From the NCBI GenBank assembly GCA_946807835.1, contig OX327694.1:7328001-7392000 (forward strand): DNA of 64,000 bases. Reading direction: 5' to 3'. The position numbers and the translations under genes are program-made. The notes under the pieces are model-generated. The model searched no databases and had not been told where the DNA came from. It was given only the letters and a program-made list of their open reading frames with translations. The stretch is from Ailanthus altissimus (Eukaryota > Streptophyta > Magnoliopsida > Sapindales > Simaroubaceae). Shown here piece by piece: positions 11,224 to 22,649 of the stretch; the first letter of the stretch is position 1; each line of letters starts with the position of its first letter.

Positions 11224-11702
11224 TTTGAAGATGAGGGCAGGAGCTGATTTATTTGTCTGTCTGAATAATACCTACAGGATTGTCAAAAATTGGTAGAGTT
11301 TCTTAAAAATGAACTCATTATCTAGTACTGAATTGGATATCCGTCTTGATTTTGTTTCTAATAATTGTTACAAAATGCAAGTTTATATGAAGGGGTAGAT
11401 TCTTCTTCTGCATTTGATATTTTTGTCCAGAGGTAATACTGAATTCCATTGTCCTTGTCAAAAGAACCTTTGCAAGGAGGAAGCTATGGCTGGCAGATCA
11501 GAATATGCAAAGTATAATCTCTTTACATCGTTATTTCATTATAGCTTAATTTTGTAGTGCTCTACAATTTGTATTTGCAAAGTACCAACAAAACTTTGGC
11601 TTCATCCGATGGTATCTACTAATACTATGTACACTTGTTACTTATTAACACTCTGGGAGTGTAACAAAAGAAATCTTGACACTGCAAAACCTGAATACTA
11701 AT

Positions 11703-11793
11703 GCTTGTCAGACTGAAATAAGAAGAAATGGATGAAATATATTACTTGCTTGTCAGACTGAAATAGGAAGAAATGGATGAAATATATTACTTC
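11703..11793. repeat. 45-bp tandem duplication downstream of the PPR gene
   Basis: Two adjacent copies start at 11703 and 11748, each beginning GCTTGTCAGACTGAAATA, with one A/G difference. They lie about 480 bp after the stop codon. Confidence 0.9.
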
Positions 11794-11865
11794 TAGTTGA
11801 AATTTCCCAATCAGTTAATAGCATGTTTGATTTTGCATATAAAGGAAAAAGATATTTGGATTATA

Positions 11866-12126
11866 TTATAGTGAAAAGTGACAATTTACTCATTTTATTT
11901 TTAAAATTATTTTTTTTCATTCATTTTTTTTTTAAATTTAGTAGAATTATTCATTTTTTAAACTTTTTTATCGATTAGTATTATTGACAACTTTTATTTT
12001 TATCTAATTTTTTTATATAAAAAAATAGGTAATTTCAATAAATTTAACAAAAAAAATTATAAAAAAATTGATGAAAATAGATAATTTTAAAAATAAAGTG
12101 AGAAAATTATTACTTTTATTATAACA
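11866..12126. mobile_element. Short inverted-repeat element (MITE-like, about 260 bp)
   Basis: The left end (TTATAGTGAAAAGTGACAAT...) and the reverse complement of the right end match imperfectly over about 45 bp, both running into TTTATTTTTAAAATTAT. The interior is AT-rich and non-coding. The TSD is unclear; a TA-type duplication is possible. Confidence 0.55.
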
Positions 12127-12134
12127 TGAAAGTA

Positions 12135-12835
12135 GGAGTGATAATTCGTGTAAATAAATTGTATTCGTGCTATGTTAATATAAAGTATTAATAAACTTTT
12201 ATTGTATTAGTTTATAATTTGTTTAGTAAATGAATCAGATACTCAAACACGGATTTAATTTGTTTAATAAATGAATTATACGATATGATTAGATACATTT
12301 AAATAAATAGATTAAATTCTGTTTATTTATATGATTTATTTACAGTTATATTCGTTTAAATGAATAATAACACCTAATTTGATTCGTTTACAAGAAATAT
12401 TCGATTTGTTTAAAATATATTTAAGTCACAATTAATAAATTTTAAAATTATATAAAAAAATCAAGTATTTAATGCATCTAATAATAAAATTATTCTAACA
12501 TAATTAAATAAAATAAAATTCATTCAACATAATTGAAGAAGAAGAGTCTTTAGAATTTAAATACATTATGGTTTTGTTTTTCAATTATAATTTTTTTTAA
12601 TTTTATAATTTAATTAAACGTGACTCAAACGAATAAACATATAAATAGACACGAATATGATTCGTTTATTAAATACGACTTAAGCGAATTAACGAATCAT
12701 AGACCTCAAACATGTATTTAATACAATTAATAAATAGGTAACATAAATTTGATCTATTTATTAATCGGGTTAATATTTTTTTTATTTAAAATATATTAAA
12801 TTTATGTGTGAATAATCGTGTGTTAAGACCCACAA
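12135..12835. repeat. AT-rich repeat with many 'ATTCGTTTA'-type motifs
   Basis: Motifs related to ATTCGTTTA and its reverse complement occur many times in both orientations (for example 12351, 12381, 12660 and 12686), and the ends are weakly inverted ('GTGATAATTCGTGT' against 'GTGTGAATAATCG'). This suggests a decayed non-autonomous DNA transposon. No coding sequence was seen. Confidence 0.35.
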
Positions 12836-12839
12836 TGTG

Positions 12840-15800
12840 AAGTGCAACAAATTCGTACTGTAGAATGCTTGATCATTAAGATACCTGCATAGGTAAACGG
12901 AGAGAATACTTGAATTTGACATTGGATTGCCAATTTATACTCTTAACTTAGGATCCGTTTTAGATTGCTATTGGGAAAATTAAAAGTAATTTTAAAAAGT
13001 TAAAAGTTAATTTAAATATTTGATAAAATATATTAAAAATTGCTTTTGACAAAATCACCTTCTTACAACAGATTTTGAAAAGTAAGAAAAAAATTACTTT
13101 CAAAATATGCTTTTAAGGATCACTTTATTTTTAAATATGATTTCAATCCATCCTTATGCAAATTAAGAAAAATTTAAAATTATCCCATTATAAATTAATT
13201 AATTTCAATTTTATTTAAAAAAATAATTTTATTAAAATTTAACAAAAATTAAATATTTTATGTCTCGTCTCATTTCTTTTCTAATAATAATAATTATTGT
13301 TATTATAAATTTTTATTATTATTATTATTTGGCATAACCATCCCAATCCCTCAAATCAAGACAAATCTTGTGAAATTTATGGACTAATATATTTTAAAGT
13401 TATTATATTTGATGTAACGGAGTTAAATGCCTCAATAAAAAATATACAAGTACATATAAATATATAAAATATAATAACTCATGCAGTTATGCGTGTTATA
13501 ACCCAATTTTAAAATGTGAAGACGTTTTATATTGTATGAATTTTTGTGACAACTTGAAAAAATAGAAAAATAGTGAACTTAGGGTTCAATGAGTGGATAT
13601 AATCTAAAAATATCGTATACTTCATATATATACATACTAACTATAATAATTTCTTAATAAAAATATAGTAACAAATAATGCAAATATATACAAATTTGTA
13701 TCATAAAATAATTTTAAAACTATATTTTGAATAACCATAAAACATTTAGTGAAATCATAACTATTTTAACATCTGATCTTAAGCTAAATATATGTAAGAT
13801 ATATTCGGAATCATATATAAATGTATTATATACATACTAATCTTATATAACCTCAAAACATAATTATCTAAAATTATACCAAACTTGTACTTAGAGATAA
13901 ACTGTTTTAACCTAACAAAATACTCATGCACAAGTAGAGTAGGGATTTGATTTGGTTTCACTCAGCAAAATTACTGCATTGTTCGGATTAAGCAAATTAA
14001 ACCGATCTAATACATGTATAAAGTAAGCTAAATTAAAGAGGATGGTATATATCTAGTATTTTAAAAATTATTATTATATGATATCATAGGAGCATAATTA
14101 TTTTAAATTTATTTCTATACTTAACGTAATCATTAAATGTTATAATAAATTTTAAAAATATTTCTAATATAATTAATTAGTGTAAAAATTTATCTATTTA
14201 AAAAAATTATAGATAAAAAAAATTTAATAATATATAATTAAATCATAAATTACTTGAAACATATAAAATATATATGTATAGATATCCACTCAAAAAAAGC
14301 ATGTTAATCCTAGATTTAAATCCCAAAGTCTATCAACTATTAGTATGATTCCTAAATCGTAGAATAACAAAATATATTATTAAAATTGATATGTATTATA
14401 AATATTGAAACTTAAATACTTTGATATCATAAAATTGTTACCCACTAAAACATCAAATAATATTCTAACTACCCAAACACGTTTCTTATAATTTTCTCTT
14501 TTTATTTATTTTCTTCCTCTCTCAGCCTCCCTTTCTTCTTTCTTTTCTCTTTTGTTTTTCTTTCTTCTATCTTTTTCACTTCTTCTCTTAATTTGCTATG
14601 TTTCTCTCGGTTTGAACGAGCAAAAAATAATGAAACAAAAATCTCATTTGTAAAACGAATTGGCCGCCCATGAGAGCCAACCAAAACCCTTATTTATTAT
14701 TTATTCAAGCCACTCATCACTTAAACAAAGCAATTAAAAGGCCACGTGTGGCTTGCTTCTCTTCAAATTATGGCCTCATTTCACTACATTATTAATAATT
14801 CATAATCATATATATATATATATATTTATATTTAATGTCTATTTCAATCGTATCAATTCTCACAATGATAGAATTTACCAAAGACATATAACCTGTTTCT
14901 ATATCACAAGTGTTGTAAAAACATATACTTTTGGAGAAGACGTTGATATTCTCAGTTCAACTTACTAAAAAGTCATGAACAGCACTGTTTAAGGTGGTTT
15001 GAAATGATAAAGACCTGTAGGCAGTAGCTATTGGACAAGGGCTCAACGCAAAGAAATTGCCAAACTAACTACGTTTATGTAATTAAACCTTAATAATCAG
15101 GAGTAGGTAAGGTTGGGTACTTAACTTTTCACTCAGATTCAGAGATGAGTTTCAACTGACAACATGTCGTAAGTAGATGACATCAAGGACCATTATTAGG
15201 TGAGGATGAAAGCAAACAAATTACAGATGCAAATAACAAAAGCCAGCCATATGGATTGGTCATTGGGATGGTAGCTAATATGTAAAGCAGAAATATTATA
15301 ATAGCAGGCATCTTGAACTTGAGAACTCTCAAATTGGAACCACTCGTAAAAATCCTAGAATGATCAATCCAAGATTGGATTTTTGCTTTCGTGCGTGAAG
15401 ATGAATGAGAAACACGCTCATTTATAAATTATTCACTTTCATTTCAGCTGCATACTGAAACTATGGACAGAGATGTTTCATATTACTAATAGTGCAATGT
15501 TGTGGTAACCAATTAATCTTTGTTATTCGAATTGGATACTTGTCTTGTTGGGACAGCCAAAATCTGCTCAAGGTGGTTGCAATTCATTAATTAGTTTTGT
15601 TTGTTGATGAAGATTTAGCTTTCTTGCAAGAATATAGTTGGCTTTTGCCATGTAATTTATATTGCCTAAAGAAGATGGCATGGTGTATTAATTGAATTTG
15701 GTAGTACTGAAACAAATAACAAGCCAAGTTGCCTTGTAAGAGAAGAAATGCAAGAAAAGAATAATACTGGAATGGCAAGCCATATGGTGGAATCAGAAAA

Positions 15801-16980
15801 TGACATGCTACCAAACCATGCATGCACTCATTTTCCCAATTACTCATTTTATAATTCAAGTGGGTGGGAATTGGGTCGTAATCTATATATGCTTGACTGA
15901 AGAAGACTGAGAGATTTAGAGCTAGGCCTCGTTGATAAAGAAAAATCTCAATCTTTGGATTTTTGATATTTTTAAGGGTCTATAAGTTGTTTTTTTAATT
16001 TTTTTCAACCCCAACATCTTAGTTGGAAAATCTGCCTTGATTAGAAAGTGTCCAAGGAGGTGCGGCCCGAGTTATTTGACTCAACAGGCGCTAGGTCTTA
16101 GCCCGGGAAAAAGAAGATCAACTCTTCAATATTCGGAAGATTTCTCCTCCCAATTTCCGCCACTTTTCAAAGATTAAAGCCATTCCCGTTTGTCACCTGG
16201 CTATGCTGTGAGTGGCTTCTTCTTAAAATTCTGCAAGTTATACGATTTGGGTATATGAATATCTAGTGTTGTGTTGCAAGACACATTTCTTTTTTTCATG
16301 TCATGCGAGCACATAAAGCTAAAGGCTGCTTATTATGCATAAAATTAATTCATATTGGCCACTACCTACCGGGTCTAAGCGGGAGGCGTCAAAGTAGATG
16401 GAGACAGGCAAACGCTATAAAGTCTACATGACATGAAATTATGTATCTTCTAGTAACTTCACTCTTGATTCACCAATCACCCCATAACCTTTCTCATCTA
16501 GTTAATGTTGATGGCTTTGAGTTTGACAGGTTCCCACGAGTAAATTATTATCTACTGAAATCTTCAAACCTAGGACTTGGTTTGAAAACCTTTAACCCTT
16601 TTATAAACAAACATGAAATAACTTGAGGACACCTCAACATAAATATTCGATGTCACAAAATTCATGTAAGGCTTCCCCGGGTTAAGCTTTAAAAGAGCAA
16701 CTGCGAACATCAACAATCAAACATTTTATGTGAAAAATATCACAACTTACCAATCCACTTTGCATTCAAAACCTGACAATCAATCTGATTCCAACCATAT
16801 GAGAAATAATACTAATAGATTCATTAAGAACTACTTCATAAACCTCAAAATATGACTCATAATTACATATATCGCAGCACAGAAAGAACATTTCTACCAG
16901 CTACTGTCCTGGCTTTGTGCCTGCTTTTATGGACTCACATTTTTACAGGTATATAATGGGCATGGAAGAAGAGAAATTAG
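12840..16980. other. AT-rich intergenic region with no recognised gene
   Basis: No protein or RNA gene can be supported. Visible items are a pyrimidine-rich stretch at 14480-14590, a short (AT)n run at 14809-14824, and an unusually GC-rich patch at 16055-16110. The open frames here are short, lack family motifs, and look like chance frames. Confidence 0.5.
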
Positions 16981-16982
16981 TA

Positions 16983-17765
16983 TTAAAATAGAAGAAGACA
17001 CAATACTATGCAACAGAAGAGGAAAAAACATATTCTGTTGAGCGACTTATCGGCTTGCATTAAGTGCCTCCTGATCCTAGGACTAGTGCTCCCCACAAGA
17101 TTATATGAGTTTGGGTAGGTATAGACATTGGTTATCGCGTTCCCAAACAACCTAGCATAAACCATTTCCCCAAACATTCCAATCACAGGATCAAACAAAT
17201 TTGTAGTTATGCCACCTGAGCCAAGCGTTGGTGACGCAGCATAACTGCCTGGTTGAGAGTAGTATAGATGTGATTGATGTGAATGACTGCGATGATGAAG
17301 CTGTGATGTGTGCGGACGCATGGTGGTACCAAGCAATCTCGAGGATTCAAACCCACAATTAGGGCCAGGAGGCCTCTTTGGTATGGCTAATCCAAGATGA
17401 GGGGCCTTACTATTAGAAGGTTTCGTGGTTCGGCCTCGGCCATAGAGGGGGACAAGGGTGGAAGGAGAAACTTCAGTTTTGCATACGGGGCATTGCTGCT
17501 GTTTCTGGTCTTGGTCCTCAGTAGAGATGCTTTGAAAATGAAGCCATTTATAAATGCAGGGCCAGCAGTATAGGTGACCACAGAGTGTTACAACAGGGTC
17601 TTGCACAGAGTCTAGGCAGATGTTGCAGTCAAAACCACCAGAAGGACTATTATCAGAGTCTGCAACTGCAGCTGAGGGAGATTTCCAATTCTCCAGGGAA
17701 GATTTATCTTCTCTATTCAAATCATTTTGAGCCACAGCCTCTTCAAAGTACTGCTCAATTGCCAT
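16983..17765 (-). CDS. RMA1-like RING-type E3 ubiquitin ligase, membrane-anchored
   Basis: The 260-residue protein starts [10 protein letters not shown]. It carries a C3HC4 RING at residues 47-95 (C47, C50, C62, H64, C67, C70, C92, C95), with '[20 protein letters not shown]' and 'CPVCKTEV'. It ends in a hydrophobic stretch of about 16 residues (242-260), a tail anchor. The order of short N-terminus, RING near residue 50, low-complexity middle and C-terminal anchor, and the length, match plant RMA (RING membrane-anchor) ligases, which sit in the ER membrane and pass ubiquitin from E2 to clients. The open frame extends 43 codons upstream, but an intron acceptor (TTTCAG, ending at 17805) lies there, so the first ATG of the mature exon (17763-17765) is chosen. 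Single coding exon. Confidence 0.92.
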   Translation of the reverse strand: MAIEQYFEEAVAQNDLNREDKSSLENWKSPSAAVADSDNSPSGGFDCNICLDSVQDPVVTLCGHLYCWPCIYKWLHFQSISTEDQDQKQQQCPVCKTEVSPSTLVPLYGRGRTTKPSNSKAPHLGLAIPKRPPGPNCGFESSRLLGTTMRPHTSQLHHRSHSHQSHLYYSQPGSYAASPTLGSGGITTNLFDPVIGMFGEMVYARLFGNAITNVYTYPNSYNLVGSTSPRIRRHLMQADKSLNRICFFLFCCIVLCLLLF

Positions 17766-18261
17766 CTTATGTATTTCACCAGGTTCTTTCTTCACTGCGT
17801 AAACCTGAAAGATATGCATAACCAACCAGGTTAAAACCATTACATAGTTTGCAACTGATGCTTGAAAACTATTGATGGGAACAGAAACAGACAAGTCAGT
17901 TCAGACAGTAATAACTTTGCAACCAAAGACAGCCATGCAAAACACATTAGAAATATGCAATGAAAAGAAACACCTTATGATCAATAGCACAAGGCCAAAG
18001 GCAAATGGACAAGAGGTCCCCTTTCTCAACTGACCAAGTTAGATACGATAATCAATACTTGGTCCCACAATTTCATCTCCAAACAAAATATAAATAATAC
18101 ATCATAACTTGTTGTCTAGAACTAGTATTTGAGGAACTCAAAAGTTAAATCTTTTTATAAATGATTTTCTAGAAGCTTTTACATCACAGGACAACAGAAA
18201 CAACTATGCCTGTACAAGATAAATGAGTCCATAATATTAAAATCCGTTAAAACTTGATTCA

Positions 18262-18319
18262 AAATTGGCCTTCTAGACAGGCCTCCATTACAATTGGCCT
18301 TCTAGAAAGACTTCATTAC
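18262..18319. repeat. About 30-bp tandem duplication in the RMA intron
   Basis: AATTGGCCTTCTAGA occurs at 18262 and again about 30 bp later, with related following bases ending CATTAC in both copies. Confidence 0.6.
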
Positions 18320-18638
18320 AGATCTGACCAAATTTAAACAAAGCCTAACCCAACCCACCGCTAAAAGACAATTGGCCTCCGTTATTTCAGAAGAAAAATA
18401 ACAGACATTACATTTCCAATAAACGGTTCGGATTCCCTTTGTATTATTATAGGGACAAAGAAAAAATGAAACTACCCACCTACTTGTCTACAGAGCAAAC
18501 TATTTCTCCTCTTCTATTTGCAGAAACAGATGTGACAGATTTCAGAAGGTGAGAATCAGGCAAAACATGAATTCATCAAATGAGATTCACATAAGCTATT
18601 CAATGGTAGGGCACTTAATGGTATTCTTTCAACAAAAA

Positions 18639-18748
18639 GACCCTAGTCGGTGATTGAAGATAAAGCCTGACTTTGTAGACCCTAGTCGGTGATTGAAGAT
18701 AAAGCTTGACTTTGTAGACCCTAGTCGGTGATTGAAGATAAAGCCTGA
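18639..18748. repeat. 39-bp tandem repeat, 2.8 copies, in the RMA intron
   Basis: Copies start at 18639, 18678 and 18717, each beginning GACCCTAGTCGGTGATTGAA. They are identical except for one C/T change; the third copy is cut short after GCCTGAC. Confidence 0.95.
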
Positions 18749-18931
18749 CATGATCATATCTCCTAGTAAATTAACCATGCCATATCAACGATATGAAAAT
18801 TTTGATTATTCTATAATTTAAATGTCCCATTGGAACCATATACAAGATAAGAGATGACCAAACCAGAAGAAAAAAGTTTTAAAATATGATCAAATTTGTG
18901 CACTCTGTCATGGCACCATAAAGCGAAGAAC

Positions 18932-19016
18932 AAGGAATGAGATTCTAGTAGATCCTAATTCCTCAAGCAAGATGAATAAGGAATGAGATTTCAGTGGATC
19001 CTAATTCCTCAAGAAA
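18932..19016. repeat. Tandem duplication of about 43 bp in the RMA intron
   Basis: Two copies of AAGGAATGAGATT... followed by GATCCTAATTCCTCAAG lie next to each other with a few substitutions. Confidence 0.75.
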
Positions 19017-20058
19017 GCAACAGATCAAATTAACAATATGAAACTTCACATGGCCTTCCATTGCAAGTCAACCTTTGCACTACTTTAAACAAAGCTTATA
19101 TATAATTTGTACTTGATCTCAAGAAAAGGATATGGTAATTATAAACATAGAAGCAACCAACACTTTTTTACTTTGGGGGCACAAAATTTATCTAAATAGA
19201 ACAAATAAAGAAAGGAAAAACATTTAACTTGTCTGCTATGAACCAGATGAGTCTATAGCTGATATCATGATCTAGAAGACAGTGACAAAAATAGCTGGCC
19301 ACAGAAACAGCAATAACATATGTGCGTGAGCTCCTTAAAATCAGCCTCCAGTTTCCCAAAAAAATTTTGGCTTTTCAGAAGTAAAAAAATTCTTGAAAGC
19401 ATCGAAAGAATTCTTATTTATAAATTAATTCTACAAAATTGAAAGCTGAGTAGCAGACAACTGTGTAAAAAGAAACAAAAGGCAGCCGGCAAAAAAATTC
19501 TGATCTTTCAAGGCTCTGAGCCTCATAAGAATCAAAAACCCAGAAAGGTTTTTAAATATGTACATTATCTTCTAAAATCAAGCTCACTCCTTTTAATCAC
19601 CAAAACAATTTTTTTTTTTTTTGGCTCCACCATATATTATTTTCACAGAAACGGAATCTTGAGAGGGAACTTTTATATCAAATTTAAGACAAACAAAGAA
19701 AAGCAACGAACTTGTTATGTTTTGCTGCTACCCGGATGAATATTTAATACAAATATAAGGAAATAATTTTAATTAAAAAGATGAAATCTGACTTAAAACA
19801 GTGTAGCTCCGATGATTCGTGAGAAACATAAGTTGCCATAGAGGAAGATTCAATAACTTAATAAACCGAAATCACAAAACCCCCGAGTTCAGGAAACAAG
19901 TAATTGACAACAAATAATATCAAAGAACAAAAGAAATCAGCTTGTAACTACTGACCCTTTTTATCCAGACTACATTCATGTTAATTCAGAACCACATAAA
20001 CATAAACTAACACTCTCAAAATACCCAGAACACAAACGAGGACAGAAAATTAACGTAC

Positions 20059-20290
20059 CCAGAATGAAGAAGATAGCCAAGATTTGAATGTTGAACAAGA
20101 AACTCAGCCTCTGAAACTAGTTGCAGTTTTCAAGTCAGACACTCGCCTTCAATGGCGAATTTATAGGCTGCTCTTCAGAAGAAACGACGAAACAAAGAGA
20201 TAAAAAAGAAGATAGTGAGAAGTTGAAAAGGGTAATAGATTTATTGAACAGCTCCGAGATGGTGAACGAATGAGAGTTGAAGAAGAGATG
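20059..20290 (-). other. 5' UTR exon of the RMA-like gene (inferred)
   Basis: The stretch lies between the TATA box near 20318 and the splice donor at 20058. On the minus strand it is rich in CT, as plant leaders often are. It is not needed for coding. The start is estimated from the TATA position. Confidence 0.5.
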
Positions 20291-20313
20291 TGAAATTAGC
20301 AGCTTCGTGGGGG

Positions 20314-20323
20314 GTTTATATTT
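20314..20323 (-). promoter_or_regulatory. TATA box of the RMA-like gene
   Basis: The minus strand reads AAATATAAACC, a good plant TATA box, which predicts a start site near 20285. About 60 bp further upstream, the plus-strand sequence TGACGTGGCAAC (20374-20385) contains an ACGTGGC core, a possible bZIP/ABRE-like site. Confidence 0.5.
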
Positions 20324-20469
20324 ACACGGAGAGACGCGAGATTGGGGACATCGTGAGTCATTTTCTCTATCTGGCTGACGTGGCAACCACGGCGTGCGTA
20401 TTGCGCGCCGGTTCTGGAGCTTCCTCAATCCTCATTTTATTAATTTTTTAAAAAAAAGTAATTATTTTA

Positions 20470-22620
20470 TTATTTATTTTTAATAAAATTAAACAACAAA
20501 TTTTAGTCACCACGTAATTTGTATTAAATGTTTTAGTATTTTTTTTTAAGAGAAATGTTTTATTGAAAATTTTGATTGTTCGTGTATTAAACAGTTTAGT
20601 GTGATATTAATTATGATTATGGATGAATTAAAAAAAATATTATGGTTATGGATTGTTGGTGTAGGTGGGTGTCCTGTTTAAACCGGTACGAAAAAAACCC
20701 AAGTATGATAGAAAAAAATTTCAGCTTAGCACGATTCATTATTGTGTCGTTCCGTGTGGATATGCAAATTAGTGAATACAAAAACTTTTATTTAAAAGAA
20801 AATATTAAAAAGAATTTACAAATAATAAATGATTCAACTGATATCAACTTAGTTAAAATATATTATAATTATAATAATATAAATTTAATTTTTTATTTTT
20901 ATATTTATATTTAGTAATTTTAAATTTAAAATAATATCAATATATTTTTATCAAAAAATTATAATTATAATTTCAATTTGATTATAACACAATTTCAATT
21001 CAATATAATTAACTTATAATTAATAATTTTAAATATTTAAAAAATAATTAAAATATCTTTAAAAATTAAAAATTAATTTATAAACCTAATTACTTGTGTT
21101 GGACTGCAATCTACTAGTTGTAAGTTAGGTTAATAATGAGCATGTAGTTTTGTTTCATCTAATTTTTACTTAAAACATTCAAATGACATATGCTAACTCA
21201 CTTCTCGATTTGGATATTTTTAAGCTATGTTGTTGAACTATATTAAGATTTTTTATCATCTATTTTAAGGTTATAATTCTTTATTGAAAACTTTTTTTCT
21301 TAAAAAAAAGAAATTACTTTCAAATAATAAATACATACCCTAATCTTCGTTTAAAATTTCTCAATATATATAACATAGGAGGCAAGCTATAATGATGACA
21401 AATAAGGTTATATTAAAATAGTTCATATAAGAGTTTGTATTTATAGTATTATTTGTTTCAAAATTAATTTTTTAAAATAATAACAATATTTAAAAAATAA
21501 TTAGTGTTAACATTTTTAATATTTAAGTTACGATGTCAACGGAGATTAGAGAAATCTCTCTGTTGACATAGAGAATTAGCAATAATACAAAAAGATCAAA
21601 TTAAATTGAATCAAAATCTCTCCGATCATACCATAAAAAAGTAGAAGAGTTCTTCTTTATGGTCATGAAGGGGGTAGATTAGATTAAAGTATTAGAATGA
21701 AGATGGAGGTGTTAACTTTGAGCAAGGTACTTAAGTTGGTTTTACTACAAATTAAGGTCGTTAAAGAGTATATGAGGCTTTTTATACAATATAAAATTCA
21801 GTGGGATCTTGGTGGGAGAACCACGGTCTGCCTTTTTACTTACCCTCTGAATTTACAAGAAATTCTCACCTCTAACCTAAACCTAATATTTTATTCTTTA
21901 TCTAATTTTATTGGCTTTTTTACGCGTGCGTTAAATAAAACTTTAAAAAAAAAAACATGAAGTTGAAATCAAACAGTTTTAATTTAATTAATTATTTGCT
22001 TGGGCATCATAGATTTGGAAATTTCTTTGGTAATTTTTAGAACATTTGAATTTTTTTTATACGGACAAATATTTAATAAGTTAAGTCACAATTCATATAC
22101 AGCGATTGCGTAATCATTTTTTTTTTCTTTCTATAAACAGCATATTGGAGTATATTGCCTAATACCTTGACAAATTTTTATTAAAATTAATAATTTAAAA
22201 TTATATTGGTGTAAAATATGCGAATGATGTATAAGAAAGAAGTAAATGAAAAGTCAAAAATAAAAAGAGGTGTAAAAATATAAGTTGGACATTTCAACTA
22301 TGAACGTCTCAATGTTAAAAGACAGAACGTCTCATAAAAAATTTAAAAAAATTCAATGTCTTAGTGTTGGTTTTAAAACACCCCACTATCAGCGGTTAAC
22401 AAACACTTCAACATTAGTCCAAAATTGTAATTATCGCCCTATCATTGAGTACAGAATGCTACAACGTTGCTTAATAAAAAAATCTATTTTTAACTCGAAT
22501 TAATTTCTTTAAATGAAATTTAAACTCTTACACATATAAACTCTTATTTTAACTAAATTTAAAATTTTTAATAATACTTAGTGCATTATATAAATCGTTG
22601 TAACCTCTTAAAATTAATTA
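20470..22620 (+). repeat. Copy A of a tandem duplication of about 2.15 kb
   Basis: The stretch aligns collinearly with 22650-26990 after removing a 2.1-kb insertion from the latter. Anchors are GTAGGTGGGTGT (20661 and 22799), AAATGACATATGCTAACTCA (21181 and 23340), AGCAAGGTACTTAAGTT (21721 and 26020) and ATTTGCT.GGGCATCAT (about 21994 and 26288). Copy A ends in a truncated LTR (about 22170-22620) that stops at AAAATTAATTAA, after which the unit begins again. No protein family was recognised in it. Confidence 0.85.
22170..22620 (+). repeat. Truncated copia-type LTR at the end of copy A
   Basis: It matches the first half of the LTRs at about 26470 and 27294, including GTGTAAAAATATAAGT, the paired 'AACGTCTCA...GAACGTCTCA' cassette (22303-22335) and ACTCTTACACATATAAACTC. 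It ends just after the TATA-like CATTATATAAATCG. Confidence 0.75.
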
Positions 22621-22649
22621 ATTATCAAATATGTCACCACACAAAATTT

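Larger units (their letters stand above)
17805..20058 (-). other. Intron in the 5' UTR of the RMA-like gene
   Basis: On the minus strand the donor is G/GTACGTTAA at 20058 and the acceptor is ATCTTTCAG at 17805. That leaves 39 nt of leader before the ATG in the coding exon. The intron is about 2.25 kb and contains several small tandem duplications, listed separately. The boundaries are inferred from splice consensus, without transcript evidence. Confidence 0.65.

Noticed and set aside
16983..17894. Longer 303-residue version of the RMA-like protein
   Set aside because: The extra 43 residues cross a strong splice acceptor and include intron sequence; the family starts at MA.(D/E)QYFEEA.
18639..18748. 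Regular 39-bp repeats resembling a CRISPR array
   Set aside because: The copies are head to tail with no spacers and lie in a plant intron; they are a simple tandem repeat.
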